Shown: one piece after another, positions 7,895 through 16,454 of the stretch
Layout of the letters: every line of letters begins with the position of its first letter
Position numbering within the stretch: position 1 is the first letter of the stretch
Assembly: GCA_012730045.1 (NCBI GenBank)
Contig: JAAYBR010000143.1
Location: 90,785 to 154,784, forward strand
Direction: 5' to 3'
Source of the DNA: Candidatus Hydrogenedentota bacterium
GTDB taxonomy: Bacteria; Hydrogenedentota; Hydrogenedentia; Hydrogenedentales; CAITNO01
DNA length: 64,000 nucleotides
Notes under the pieces: generated by a model
Database searches by the model: none
The model's input: only the letters and a program-made list of their open reading frames with translations
Told to the model about the DNA's origin: nothing
Made by a program: the position numbers and the translations under genes

Positions 7895-8830
7895 CTACCG
7901 CTCCGTTCTGCGCCGGTCCATGAAGATGACGCTCTTGCCCTCGGTGGGCTGGGCCTTCTGGCGGACCTGGGCGAGGGCCTCGAAGATTTTCTTGGCGCTC
8001 TTGAACTGGCGGTACTGGGTGTGGGCAACGCCGATGGAGAGGGCCATCAGGGGGCAGCGGACCTCGCGGCCCTGGGCGTCCGTGGTGAGGACGTAGCCGT
8101 TTTTCAGCTCCTCGGGCGTGTAGAACGACCGGCTTTCCTTGTCGAAGGTCTCGGCCAGCCCCTCGCAGAAGCGGTCGCGGTCCTCCAGCTTCAGCAGGAC
8201 GATGAAATGCTGGCGCCCCATGTGGGCGGGGAAGCACTCGTAGATGCCCAGGGAACGGGTGAGGGAGAGCAGGGTGCGGGAGAAGGACTGGATGACCTCT
8301 CCCTGGCTCTCCTGGCCGCGGTTCTTGCAGTAGCCCTCAAAGCCGACAATGTCCATGTACACGCAGGCGATGGCCTCTCCGCGCGCGAGCTTGTGGTTGA
8401 TCTCGCGCTTGAGGGCGTCCGTGCCGGGAAGGTTCGAGACGCGGTTGCGGTAGTCCAGCGTGGTCAGCAGGGCGGCCAGGGAGCCGATCTTGTCCATCAG
8501 CCGCTCCAGGGTGAAGGGCTTGGAGAGATAGTCGTCCGCGCCCTGCTCCAGCCCGTGGATGATCTCCGGCTCCTCGCCCAGCGCCGTCAGCATCAGGATG
8601 GCGATCCGGTAGAGTTCCGGGTCCTTGCGCATGCGGCGGCATATCTGATAGCCCGTCGCGCCGGGCAGCATGATGTCCAGCAGGCAGACTTCCGGCTTGA
8701 CCTGCTTGGCGTATTCAAACGCGCCCTCCCCCGTGTTGATCACGAACACCTGGTGCCCCTCGGCGACCAGTTTCGTCTGGATCAACCCGGTGAGATCCAC
8801 TTCATCGTCAACGATTAAAATCCGGCTCAT
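7895..8830 (-). CDS. Response regulator with degenerate GGDEF-type output domain
   Basis: Residues 1-120 are a complete CheY-like receiver: acidic pair D8/D9, phospho-acceptor D52 (LLDIMLPG), T82 (MLTALG) and K104 (LSKPF). A linker leads to a C-terminal domain (about 135-311) with a diguanylate-cyclase-like layout: NLPGTDALKREI at its start and CVYMDIVGFEGYCKNRG as the metal-binding strand. The active-site loop reads HMGRQHF instead of GG(D/E)EF, so it is unlikely to make cyclic di-GMP. It may bind a ligand or partner protein instead. No histidine kinase gene is adjacent. Confidence 0.8.
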   Translation of the reverse strand: MSRILIVDDEVDLTGLIQTKLVAEGHQVFVINTGEGAFEYAKQVKPEVCLLDIMLPGATGYQICRRMRKDPELYRIAILMLTALGEEPEIIHGLEQGADDYLSKPFTLERLMDKIGSLAALLTTLDYRNRVSNLPGTDALKREINHKLARGEAIACVYMDIVGFEGYCKNRGQESQGEVIQSFSRTLLSLTRSLGIYECFPAHMGRQHFIVLLKLEDRDRFCEGLAETFDKESRSFYTPEELKNGYVLTTDAQGREVRCPLMALSIGVAHTQYRQFKSAKKIFEALAQVRQKAQPTEGKSVIFMDRRRTER

Positions 8831-9127
8831 GATAACGATCCCCGTTGTTTACAGGCACTTGCAAGACATGCCCCTGTGCGCCGCACCCGTTGTCGGTTAA
8901 CTATACCGTATTGCCCCGCTTTCCCGCAATAGGTTTCTTCCGGTTGCCGAAGGAAACGCGATCCCCGGGCGGGCCTGCCCGGGGCTGTCAGGCGCGCCGC
9001 AACCCGGCCCCCGGTTCATCCGCCGCCGGACATTATGGGTTTGCCCCCCGATCCGGGTAGAATACCGGCGGTGATTGCGGAGGCTGTGGTGCGGCCGCTC
9101 CGCGACGATTCTGGAAGGAACCATGAC
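8831..9127. other. Divergent intergenic region with promoter and hairpin
   Basis: It holds the predicted promoter of the response regulator gene and an 8-bp-stem hairpin (CCCCGGGC at 8963-8970 pairing with GCCCGGGG at 8977-8984). A weak TAGAAT box at 9058-9063 may serve the lipoprotein gene at 9128, which has a good GGAAGGAA ribosome site. Confidence 0.5.
8900..8929 (-). promoter_or_regulatory. Predicted promoter for the response regulator gene
   Basis: On the minus strand TTGCGG (8929-8924) is followed after 18 bases by TATAGT (8905-8900), about 70 bases before the ATG at 8830. Confidence 0.45.
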
Positions 9128-10243
9128 ATGCGCAAAAACATCCGCGTTTTCGCCCTTGCCGCCGCCGGCCTTCTCCTGGCCCCGGGCTGTGCGAAGGATC
9201 GTCAGGCGGACTTCTCCGCCCTGACGGGGGCGGAGAAGATCGCCTGGTCCATCAACAATCCGCGGGAGGAACTGACGGTTGCGGCCTCCCCCGTGCGCCA
9301 AACCCTCCAGATACTGGGGAGCGCGGGCACGGTGCTTGGATTCGGCATCTCTGCGGCGCAGGACGCGGCGTATGCGAAGGCCATCTCCGACGCCCTGGGC
9401 GAGTACAGCCCCGGCACGGTGTTTGAGCAGCGGCTCGCGGACGCGCTGGCGGCCCATCTGGGCGAAGGCGCGCGCCGGGTGGCCCCCGTGGGCACTGCGG
9501 CCGGCTACAACAACCCGCAGGAGGCAAAGAAGGCGCGCTGGGAGGGGCTGGCGCGGTCCGGCCACTCGCAGGTGCTCGACCTCGACCTGTCCTGCGGCGT
9601 TTTCGGACCCGAGGGCACGCTGGTCACGCGCATCGCGGGGGAACTGCGCGCCCTGCCCGGCGGGAAACTCCTTTGGCGGGACACCGTGACGGTGCACAGC
9701 GGCCCCGTGCTCGCCAGCCGGCGTCTGAGCGACCCGACCAACCGGCTTACCCCCAACATCGCCGCGCCGCGGCTTACCATCAAGGAGAACGCCATCGGCC
9801 AGTGGACCACGGACGGCGGGGACCATCTTCGGGAGTCCTTCGAGCGGAACGTCCGCCGCACGGTGGAGGGGGTGATGACGGCGCTGGAGCTGGAGGAGAC
9901 GGCGGACGGGTATCTGACACTGGGCTGGAACGCCATGTGCCGCAAGCGGCACGCGGAGGCGAACGACCTGCTGCGGCAGGGGCAGCAGATGGCCCCGGAC
10001 CGCGCGGACATCCTGAACGTGATGGCGGTCAATCTTGGCCACGCCAAGAATGTGGAGGAGGCCATGGGCATGGTGCGGGAGGCCCTGGCACGCGACGCCA
10101 ACCATGCGGAGGCGCACTTCAATCTGGCCTGGTGGCTGTCCGAGAAAGAGGGGGAGGAGGCGGAGGCCCGCACGCATTACGAGGCGGCCCTCGCCGCCGG
10201 GGCCCCTGACCATCCCCGCCTGGAGAAGCGTCTCAGAGACTAG
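9128..10243 (+). CDS. TPR-containing lipoprotein
   Basis: The start at 9128 follows GGAAGGAA; a longer upstream frame is rejected because the ATG at 9128 opens a lipoprotein signal ending LLLAPGC. The 371-residue product has a middle domain of unknown type (about residues 30-250) and ends in two to three tetratricopeptide-like helical repeats (LTLGWNAMCRKRHAEANDLL, ILNVMAVNLGHAKNVEEA, AHFNLAWWLSEKEGEEAEA). Such proteins usually scaffold envelope complexes; no partner is evident here. Confidence 0.65.
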   Translation: MRKNIRVFALAAAGLLLAPGCAKDRQADFSALTGAEKIAWSINNPREELTVAASPVRQTLQILGSAGTVLGFGISAAQDAAYAKAISDALGEYSPGTVFEQRLADALAAHLGEGARRVAPVGTAAGYNNPQEAKKARWEGLARSGHSQVLDLDLSCGVFGPEGTLVTRIAGELRALPGGKLLWRDTVTVHSGPVLASRRLSDPTNRLTPNIAAPRLTIKENAIGQWTTDGGDHLRESFERNVRRTVEGVMTALELEETADGYLTLGWNAMCRKRHAEANDLLRQGQQMAPDRADILNVMAVNLGHAKNVEEAMGMVREALARDANHAEAHFNLAWWLSEKEGEEAEARTHYEAALAAGAPDHPRLEKRLRD

Positions 10244-10681
10244 GAGCCGCCTCTGACATTGGCCCTGCCCCCCGGCGTGGTGCTGGCAGCCTGTGAGGGG
10301 TGCCCTCTCCTCCCCCCTCTTGCTGGGGTTTTCCCTCCTTCAACGGGCGTTGCCCCTCCGCGCTTTGACAATAATTGTTCTTGGTAATCATGCCACGTCA
10401 CGCCGCCATTTTTACAAACAGACAAATAACGATATTTTTGGATGTGTGCGGCGAAAAACGAACCGATCGTTTTCTTGTGTCGGGGTTGGCACAAAATATG
10501 CAGGTCACCAAGGCGCAAGTCTTTATTGCTAGGGAGCGCATGTACTGTTGTGTGAGTTGTTTTGCGTCTCGGGTGAGCAGGAAACAGGACTTGCGTTAGT
10601 GCGTGTGGACGCGGGAGGGCGTCTGCGGGTATTAGGTGGCAGGCCGACGGCGGGTTTCGACACGCCGTCGGCCTTGGGTTT
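10244..10681. other. AT-rich gene-free region, possible small-RNA locus
   Basis: No convincing protein gene is seen. Base composition drops sharply between about 10360 and 10560. A TTGACA (10365-10370) and a sigma-54-like site at 10486-10502 both point rightwards, and a strong rightward terminator lies at 10642-10683. A transcript of about 150-300 bases with no coding potential is therefore conceivable. Confidence 0.4.
10486..10502 (+). promoter_or_regulatory. Possible sigma-54 (RpoN) promoter
   Basis: TTGGCAC is followed by AAAATATGCA, so the GG and GC dinucleotides are separated by exactly 10 bases, as in -24/-12 promoters. One mismatch lies in the -12 element (ATGCA for TTGCA). No sigma-54 activator gene is in the window. 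Confidence 0.35.
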
Positions 10682-10683
10682 TC
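10642..10683 (+). terminator. Rho-independent terminator-like hairpin
   Basis: A perfect 11-bp stem (GGCCGACGGCG, 10642-10652, with CGCCGTCGGCC, 10663-10673) has a 10-base loop and is followed by TTGGGTTTT on the plus strand. It also sits just past the stop of the minus-strand GTPase gene, so it may serve both directions. Confidence 0.6.
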
Positions 10684-11740
10684 ACACGTTGAAACGGAAA
10701 TGCAGGATGTCCCCGTCCTGTATCACGTAGTCCTTGCCTTCCAGCCGCACCTTTCCCTTCTCCTTGGCTTTGGCCATGGACCCGGCGGCCATGAAGTCGT
10801 CATAGGCGACGGTCTCCGCCCGGATGAAGCCCCGCTGGATGTCCGAATGGATGACCCCGGCGGCGTCCACGGCGTGGGTGCCCCTGCGGATGGTCCACGC
10901 GCGGACCTCGGGCTCGCCGGCGGTGAGGAAACTCATGAGGCCGAGGAGGCTGTAGGCGGTCTGGATGAAGCGCGTGCGGGACTCCCCGCCCAGCCCCAGC
11001 TCCTCGCGGAAGGACGCGCGGTCCTCCTCGGGCAGCTGCGAGACCTCCATTTCCATGGCGCCGCACAGTTCGATCAGCACCAGCCCGAGGTCTCGGGCGA
11101 TGGAGTCCAGGCCGCTGGGGTTCTCCGCGCCGATGCCGTCCTCGCCGTAGTTGGCGAGAAGCATCATGGGCTTCCGGGAGAGGAACGTGAAACTGCGGAG
11201 CAGGGAGTCCTCCTGCGGGTCCAGCTCCAGCGTCAGCAGGGGGCGCCCCTCCTCCAGATGCGCCCGGCAGCGCACCATCAGCTCATGCTCCCGGTCCCGG
11301 CGGTTTTCCTTTTCCAGGCGCTCGATGCGGCGCTCGATGACGATGAGGTCCGTGAGGACCAGCTCATCCTCCATGGCCCGTGTGTCCCGCGCGGCGTCCA
11401 CGGAGTTCATGGGGTGGCTGACGGCCTGGTTTGCGAAGGCGCGGACGACATGGACCAGGGCGTCCACATTCTTCAGCACCGTCAGGGCGTTCGCGTCCAG
11501 CGCCTTCTCCTCCCCCGCCGCCTCGTTGGGGGCGATGTCCAGAAACTCGACCTCGGCGTAGGTCCGCTTCTTCGGCTTGAAAATCTCCGAGAGGGCGTCC
11601 ACGCGGGCGTCGGGCACCTTGATGACGGCCACATTCGCCTCGCGGCTTCCATAGGCGCCCACGGCGGCCTTTGCCCCGGTGAGGGCATTGAAGACGGTGG
11701 TCTTTCCCGACCGGGCAAACCCGATAATGCCAACCTTCAT
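10682..11740 (-). CDS. YchF/Obg-family GTPase, divergent
   Basis: The 352-residue product aligns by eye along the whole of YchF (about 363 residues): N-terminal P-loop, coiled helical insert, and a C-terminal TGS domain (RAWTIRRGTHAVDAAGVIHSD, then GKDYVIQDGDILHFRFNV). YchF is a ribosome-associated, ATP-preferring member of the Obg group. Two motifs differ from the classical protein: G1 reads GFARSGKTT instead of GLPNVGKST, and the DxxG motif (DIAGLV) is replaced by DIAPNE. The specificity region reads ANYGEDG. It is therefore best called a YchF-like paralogue. An AAGGAAC ribosome site precedes the ATG. Confidence 0.8.
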   Translation of the reverse strand: MKVGIIGFARSGKTTVFNALTGAKAAVGAYGSREANVAVIKVPDARVDALSEIFKPKKRTYAEVEFLDIAPNEAAGEEKALDANALTVLKNVDALVHVVRAFANQAVSHPMNSVDAARDTRAMEDELVLTDLIVIERRIERLEKENRRDREHELMVRCRAHLEEGRPLLTLELDPQEDSLLRSFTFLSRKPMMLLANYGEDGIGAENPSGLDSIARDLGLVLIELCGAMEMEVSQLPEEDRASFREELGLGGESRTRFIQTAYSLLGLMSFLTAGEPEVRAWTIRRGTHAVDAAGVIHSDIQRGFIRAETVAYDDFMAAGSMAKAKEKGKVRLEGKDYVIQDGDILHFRFNV

Positions 11741-11890
11741 GGGGTGTGTTCCTTTTTGCGGCGTGTTGCGGCTGCGGAGTCCGGTGGCGGCCCCGGCGCG
11801 CCGGAGATTCTGCTATGATGGCGGAAGGCGGCCGCGCCGCCAAAACCCGCCCGTTAGCATACCCGCTGCGCGGGAGGAAGGGCAAGCCCC

Positions 11891-13360
11891 ATGCTGGAGA
11901 CGGTCAACCTTTCGGCCTCGTTGGACAAGGAGGAGTACCGGTCGCTGCAGGAGGCCCTGGACCTCCGGCTGGGCCGGATGCAGCGCGGACTCCGGGAGGC
12001 GGGGGTGCCGGTGCTGGTGGTGGTGGAGGGGTGGGACGCGGCGGGCAAGGGTTCCACACTGGGGAGGCTTCTGCAGCCCCTGGATCCGCGGGGGTTCAAG
12101 GTGCACCATGTGGGGCCCGCCACGCCGCTGGAGGGGATGTTCCCGCCCATGTGGCGTTTCTGGAACCTGCTGCCCGCGCGCGGGGCCCTGGCGGTCTACA
12201 ACCACAGCTGGTACCGCAGGGTGTGGAACGAGCCGCTGGAGGGCGGCGCGGATTTGGGAACGGTGCGCGCGGCGTATGAGGAAATCCGGGTGTTTGAGCG
12301 CCAGCTCGCGGACGCCGGGGCGGTGATTGTGAAGTTCTTCCTGCATATCGGCCGCGACGAGCAGGCGCGCCGGTTCAAGGCGCTGAAGAAGGATCCGGCC
12401 TTCGCCTGGAAGGTGGGGCCGGCCGAGAAGGAACGGCACAAGCGCTACGACAAGTATCTGTCCCTGGCCGAGGACATGCTCCGCGAGACCTCCACCCCCT
12501 TCGCCCCGTGGACCATGGTGGCCGCCACGGACGAACGGCACCGGAACACGCGCGTCGCCGAGACGCTGGCGGCGGCCCTGGAGAATGCCCTGGAGCGCCC
12601 CGCGCCGCCCAGGGCGTCCGCGCCCGCCCTGCCGCCGCGCCGGAGCGGCCCGCTGGACCGCGTGAACCCGGACCAGTCCCTCGACAGGGAGGTGTATGCA
12701 AAGCGCCTTCCGAAACTTCAGCAGGAGCTGCGCCGCCTGCAGCATCTGTGCTATCTGCGGCGGCGGCCGGTGGTGATGGCCTTTGAGGGGTGGGACGCGG
12801 CGGGCAAGGGCGGCGCGATCAAGCGCCTCACCCGCGAGCTGGATCCCCGGGGGTACGAGGTGATCCCCGTGGCCGCGCCGGACGGGGTGGAGAAGACGCA
12901 CCATCATCTGTGGCGGTTCTGGCGCAGCCTGCCGAAGGCGGGGCATTTCACGGTGTTTGACCGCACCTGGTACGGCCGGGTGCTGGTGGAGCGGGTGGAG
13001 GGCTACGCGCGCCCGGAGGAATGGCAGCGGGCGTACCGGGAGATCAACGAGTTTGAGGCCGAACTCGTGGAGGCCGGCATGGTGGTCCTGAAGTTCTGGC
13101 TGCACATCAGCCGGGACGAGCAGCTGCGCCGGTTCGAGGCCCGTCAGGAGGACCCGGAAAAGCAGTGGAAGATCACGGAGGAGGACTGGCGCAACCGGGA
13201 GAAGTGGGACGCCTACGAGGCGGCCGTGTCCGCCATGATCGAGCAGACGTCAAGCGCGCAGGCCCCGTGGACCCTCATCGAGGGGAACGACAAGCGGCAC
13301 GCGCGCATGCAGGTGCTCCAGACGGCGGTGGACCGGATTGCGGCGGCGCTGGGCGAATGA
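11891..13360 (+). CDS. pap: Polyphosphate:AMP phosphotransferase (two-domain PPK2)
   Basis: The 489-residue product has two tandem PPK2 kinase domains, each with a P-loop EGWDAAGKG (near residues 46 and 299). Each also has an arginine-rich lid (SWYRRV in the first, TWYGRVLVERVEGYA in the second). Class II PPK2 enzymes of this length transfer phosphate from polyphosphate to AMP, giving ADP, in the cytoplasm. In this class the C-terminal domain is usually the active one, which fits its fuller motif set here. An extended -10 box (TGCTATGAT, 11811-11819) and a GGGAGGAAG site lie upstream. Confidence 0.9.
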   Translation: MLETVNLSASLDKEEYRSLQEALDLRLGRMQRGLREAGVPVLVVVEGWDAAGKGSTLGRLLQPLDPRGFKVHHVGPATPLEGMFPPMWRFWNLLPARGALAVYNHSWYRRVWNEPLEGGADLGTVRAAYEEIRVFERQLADAGAVIVKFFLHIGRDEQARRFKALKKDPAFAWKVGPAEKERHKRYDKYLSLAEDMLRETSTPFAPWTMVAATDERHRNTRVAETLAAALENALERPAPPRASAPALPPRRSGPLDRVNPDQSLDREVYAKRLPKLQQELRRLQHLCYLRRRPVVMAFEGWDAAGKGGAIKRLTRELDPRGYEVIPVAAPDGVEKTHHHLWRFWRSLPKAGHFTVFDRTWYGRVLVERVEGYARPEEWQRAYREINEFEAELVEAGMVVLKFWLHISRDEQLRRFEARQEDPEKQWKITEEDWRNREKWDAYEAAVSAMIEQTSSAQAPWTLIEGNDKRHARMQVLQTAVDRIAAALGE

Positions 13361-13377
13361 CGGGGGGCTCCCCCCCT

Positions 13378-14112
13378 TTACATTGCCAGCCCGCCGTCCA
13401 CGCAGAGAACCCCGCCCGTGATGAACGACGCGTCGTCGGAGGCGAGGAAGAGGACGGCCCTGGCGATTTCCTCCGGCAGGCCGGCGCGGCCCAGGGGAAT
13501 CCGGCTTTCCAGCAGGCGGATGTTTTCCTCGGACATCGGGGCGGTCATGTCGGTCCTGGTGAGTCCCGGTGCGACGACGTTGGCGGTGATGTTGCGGCGG
13601 GCGAGTTCCTGGGCGATGGACTTGGTGAAGGCGATGACGCCCCCCTTGGAGGCGCAGTAGCTTGACATGCCCCCCTGGCCGTGCAGCCCGAGCACGGAGC
13701 TGACATTGACGATGCGTCCGGACCGCTGGCGGATCATGATCTCCGAGGCGGCGCGGCAGCAGAAGAAGACGCCGTTGAGATTGGTCCGGAGCACGGCGTC
13801 CCAGTCCCGGTCTTTCATGCGGGGCAGCAGTCCGTCCCCGGACACGCCGGCGTTGCAGACCAGCGCGTCCAGTCCGCCCAGCCAGGCGGCGGCCTCCCCC
13901 ACCATGCGGTTCACGGCGTCCGGATCGGACACGTCGCAGGCCAGCCCCGCGGCGTCCGGCCCCAGCTCGCGGGCGGCGTTCCGGACGGCGTCCGGGTTGG
14001 TTCCGCAGAAGGCGACCCGCCCGCCCTCGGCCAGGAATCCCTCCACGCAGGCGCGGCCTATGCCGCGGGTTCCCCCGGTCACCAGCACCCTCTTTCCGTC
14101 AAAACGGCCCAT
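13378..14112 (-). CDS. fabG: 3-oxoacyl-[acyl-carrier-protein] reductase
   Basis: A 244-residue short-chain dehydrogenase of FabG length. It has the NADP-binding TGGTRGIG (12-19), the NAG motif (about 89-91), catalytic Ser in VNVSSVLG (about 138), and YCASKGG with catalytic Tyr and Lys (about 151-155). FabG reduces 3-oxoacyl-ACP in fatty acid elongation. It lies 23 bases downstream of plsX on the same strand, the usual gene order for this cluster, which supports the FabG call over other SDRs. Confidence 0.9.
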   Translation of the reverse strand: MGRFDGKRVLVTGGTRGIGRACVEGFLAEGGRVAFCGTNPDAVRNAARELGPDAAGLACDVSDPDAVNRMVGEAAAWLGGLDALVCNAGVSGDGLLPRMKDRDWDAVLRTNLNGVFFCCRAASEIMIRQRSGRIVNVSSVLGLHGQGGMSSYCASKGGVIAFTKSIAQELARRNITANVVAPGLTRTDMTAPMSEENIRLLESRIPLGRAGLPEEIARAVLFLASDDASFITGGVLCVDGGLAM

Positions 14113-14135
14113 GTCGGCGCCCTCCGTTCGGGGGG

Positions 14136-15185
14136 TCAGGGCGTGTCGTCGCCCGCCTCCTGTTGTTCCCGTGTCAGCATTTCGATCTCGTGCTGGCGCA
14201 GGCGCTGGATGTTCTCGCGGATGCGGCTGTTGAGCTGGTTGTCCACGGCGACCTTGGCGCCGATGACGGCGTTTTCCACGCCGCGGGCCGTGGAGGCGCC
14301 GTGGAGGATAATGACCACGCCGTTGATGCCGAGCAGGGGGGCGCCGGGGTGCTCATTGGGGTCCACGCGCGTCTTGAGCTCGCGCAGGGCCTTGTGGGCC
14401 AGCATGGCGCCCAGCTTGCTCATGCTGGACTGCTCAAACTGCTCGCGCAGCATTCTGCCCATGAAGAGGGCGGCCGCCTCGCTGGTCTTCAGGAAGAGGT
14501 TTCCAATGACGCCGTCGCAGACGACCACGTCGGCCCGGCCCTCGTAGAGGGCGCGGGGCTCGATGTTGCCGACGAAGTTGAGGTGCCTCGCGCCGGTGAG
14601 GTTCCGGTGGACCTCGCGCATGACCGCGCCGCCCTTCTGGCCCTCCTCGCCGATGTTGAGCAGGCCGACGCGGGGATTCTCGATGCCGAGGGCGTACCGG
14701 GAGTAGGCGACGCCCATCTCGGCAAACTCGCAGAGCTGGCGCGTGGTGCAGTCCACGTTCGCGCCGAGGTCGAGCATGACCACTTTTCCGCCGACGGTGG
14801 GCAGGGTCTGGCTGATGGCGGAGCGGGCCACGCCCTTGATGGGGCCGAGGACCGTGCGCGCGCCGACCATGACCGCGCCCGTGTTGCCCGCGCTGACCAC
14901 GGCGGCGACCTCGCCCTCCTTGGCGAGCCGCATGGCCGCCATGAGGGAGCTGTTCCGCTTGTTGCGCACGGCCGACACGGGGGACTCGTGCATGCCGATC
15001 GCCTCGGCGGCGTGGTGCACGGAGATCTGCCCGCGTTTCGGGTGGGCCTTCAGGCGCTCGGTGAGGAGGGCCTCGTCGCCCACCAGCACGACATGCACGT
15101 CGTCGCGCAGGCTGGCCTGAACGGCGCCTTCCACCTCGACATCGGGCGCGTTGTCCGAGCCCATGGCATCGAGCGCGATTCTCAT
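14136..15185 (-). CDS. plsX: Phosphate acyltransferase PlsX
   Basis: The start at 15185 gives the conserved N-terminus MRIALDAMGSDNAP; a longer frame to 15236 is rejected. The 349-residue product carries family signatures such as SAVRNKRNSSLMAAMRLAKEG, SAGNTGAVM, and the C-terminal GINGVVIILHGAS. PlsX makes acyl-phosphate from acyl-ACP for phosphatidic acid synthesis and acts at the inner face of the membrane. It lies between rpmF and fabG in a conserved operon. Confidence 0.95.
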   Translation of the reverse strand: MRIALDAMGSDNAPDVEVEGAVQASLRDDVHVVLVGDEALLTERLKAHPKRGQISVHHAAEAIGMHESPVSAVRNKRNSSLMAAMRLAKEGEVAAVVSAGNTGAVMVGARTVLGPIKGVARSAISQTLPTVGGKVVMLDLGANVDCTTRQLCEFAEMGVAYSRYALGIENPRVGLLNIGEEGQKGGAVMREVHRNLTGARHLNFVGNIEPRALYEGRADVVVCDGVIGNLFLKTSEAAALFMGRMLREQFEQSSMSKLGAMLAHKALRELKTRVDPNEHPGAPLLGINGVVIILHGASTARGVENAVIGAKVAVDNQLNSRIRENIQRLRQHEIEMLTREQQEAGDDTP

Positions 15186-15207
15186 GGAATGTCCCTCACG
15201 GGGAACG

Positions 15208-15390
15208 TCAGGCGTTCTTGGGCTTGATAACGACACGGCCCTTGTAGAAACCGGTCTTGAGGCAGACCCGGTGCGGCAGAACGGGCGCCCCGGAATCCGG
15301 ATTCTCGATCACGTTCGGGGCGGTCAGCGCGTGGTGGGAACGCCGCATGCGCTTCTTGGCCTGTCCGGTGCGTCTCTTTGGTACGGGCAT
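15208..15390 (-). CDS. rpmF: 50S ribosomal protein L32
   Basis: The 60-residue product begins MPVPKRRTGQAKKRMRRSHH, the hallmark of L32. The zinc-binding cysteine pattern of many L32 proteins is not present (a single Cys at residue 43), so it is the cysteine-poor form. The true start is the ATG at 15390; the longer open frame upstream overlaps yceD. It sits between yceD and plsX, as in many bacteria. Confidence 0.95.
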   Translation of the reverse strand: MPVPKRRTGQAKKRMRRSHHALTAPNVIENPDSGAPVLPHRVCLKTGFYKGRVVIKPKNA

Positions 15391-15395
15391 CTTGG

Positions 15396-15989
15396 TTACT
15401 CCTTGCGATTTTTGTCGTCGGCAAGATCGGGAAACAGGGAGGCCAGCACGCTCAACGGGGTGTTTTGCGGTTCCCCGCCGCCCTCGGCGGCCGGACACCC
15501 GCAGGGTCCGCCGTTGAGATTTGCCCCGCAACGGGGGCAAAGCCCGAGACACGAATCCTTGCAGACTAGTTTTAGCGGCGCCGAAAGCACAATCTCCTCC
15601 CACACCTGTGGGGCAAGATTGACCTCCCGGCCCGCGATCATAAGCTTTTCACGCTCCGCTCCGTCGCCGTCGTCGTCGTCATCGCCCCCCATTTCGGAAA
15701 GCGCCTCCCCGTTCCTGGCCTCCACATAGACCCAGGCCACCGCGCTGTCCAGCGCCGCGCGGGCCTCTTCGAGGCACCGGTCGCAGGGCTGCGCGTACTC
15801 CCCGCGCACACGGCCGCGGAAAAGGTACTCGCCGCCGCCGAGATCGGTCAGGCATCCGGTGACCTGAACCTCGTCCAGGGGGACGGGGTCGGTTTCCGGG
15901 GGCTGAACCTCGGCCACGGAGAGGCGGACGTCAAGGTCCAACCCGTCGTCCCCGATGGACAGCACCGGGATCTGCAACTTTGCGGTCAC
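15396..15989 (-). CDS. yceD: YceD/DUF177 family protein
   Basis: The GTG at 15989 is preferred because AGGAAGG lies 8 bases upstream; the frame can also be read from a TTG at 16034 with no such site. The product has about 197 residues. It carries the DUF177 cysteine motifs CDRC in the middle and CKDSC...CPRCGANLN...CGC near the C-terminus, plus an acidic stretch (GGDDDDDGDG). YceD is linked to 23S rRNA/ribosome assembly and is almost always next to rpmF, as here (5 bases apart). Confidence 0.9.
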   Translation of the reverse strand: MTAKLQIPVLSIGDDGLDLDVRLSVAEVQPPETDPVPLDEVQVTGCLTDLGGGEYLFRGRVRGEYAQPCDRCLEEARAALDSAVAWVYVEARNGEALSEMGGDDDDDGDGAEREKLMIAGREVNLAPQVWEEIVLSAPLKLVCKDSCLGLCPRCGANLNGGPCGCPAAEGGGEPQNTPLSVLASLFPDLADDKNRKE

Positions 15990-16083
15990 TTGAGTCAGCC
16001 TTCCTGTGGACACAACGGGCCGGAAGTTTACCAAACGCGCGGAATTATGTCAATTTTCCGCCCCCCCTTCGGCGGGGGAAAAG

Positions 16084-16448
16084 GGCAAGCGGGCCTGTAA
16101 GCCGGGTTCTGTCCGGAGGACGCGGGGCCCTCCGTGACGGTCATTCCTCTTGGATCCGCGTCGCCGCGGACCTCCAGCGTCCAACCCGGGACCGGTGCGG
16201 GCCACACCATGGGTCCCCTATTTGGACTTGCTCCGGGTGGGGTTTGGCTAGCCGCCATGTCACCATGACGCTGGTGCGCTCTTACCGCACCTTTTCACCT
16301 TTGCCGGCGGGAAACCCGCAGGCCGTATGTTTTCTGTGCCACTTTCCGTCGGATCGCTCCGCCTTCGCGTTACGAAGCACCCTGCCCTGTGGAGCCCGGA
16401 CTTTCCTCGACGCGCCGAAGCCCGCCGCGACCGTCCGGCCCGCTTGCC
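16084..16448 (-). ncRNA. rnpB: RNase P RNA (type A)
   Basis: The ends form a perfect 12-bp P1 stem (GGCAAGCGGGCC with GGCCCGCTTGCC). Conserved stretches appear in order on the minus strand: GAGGAAAGTCCGGGCTCC then ACAGGGCAGGGTGC near the 5' end, GGTGCGGTAAGAGCGCACC in the middle, and ACAGAACCCGGCTTACAGG at the 3' end. The length of about 365 nt fits bacterial type A. It forms the catalytic subunit that trims tRNA 5' ends. A TATACT box lies exactly 7 bases before the predicted 5' end. Confidence 0.95.
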
Positions 16449-16454
16449 GGGGCA

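Noticed and set aside
10293-10730. Small frames of 60-92 codons in the AT-rich gap
   Set aside because: No ribosome sites, no sensible composition, and overlaps among frames on both strands; the region looks non-coding.
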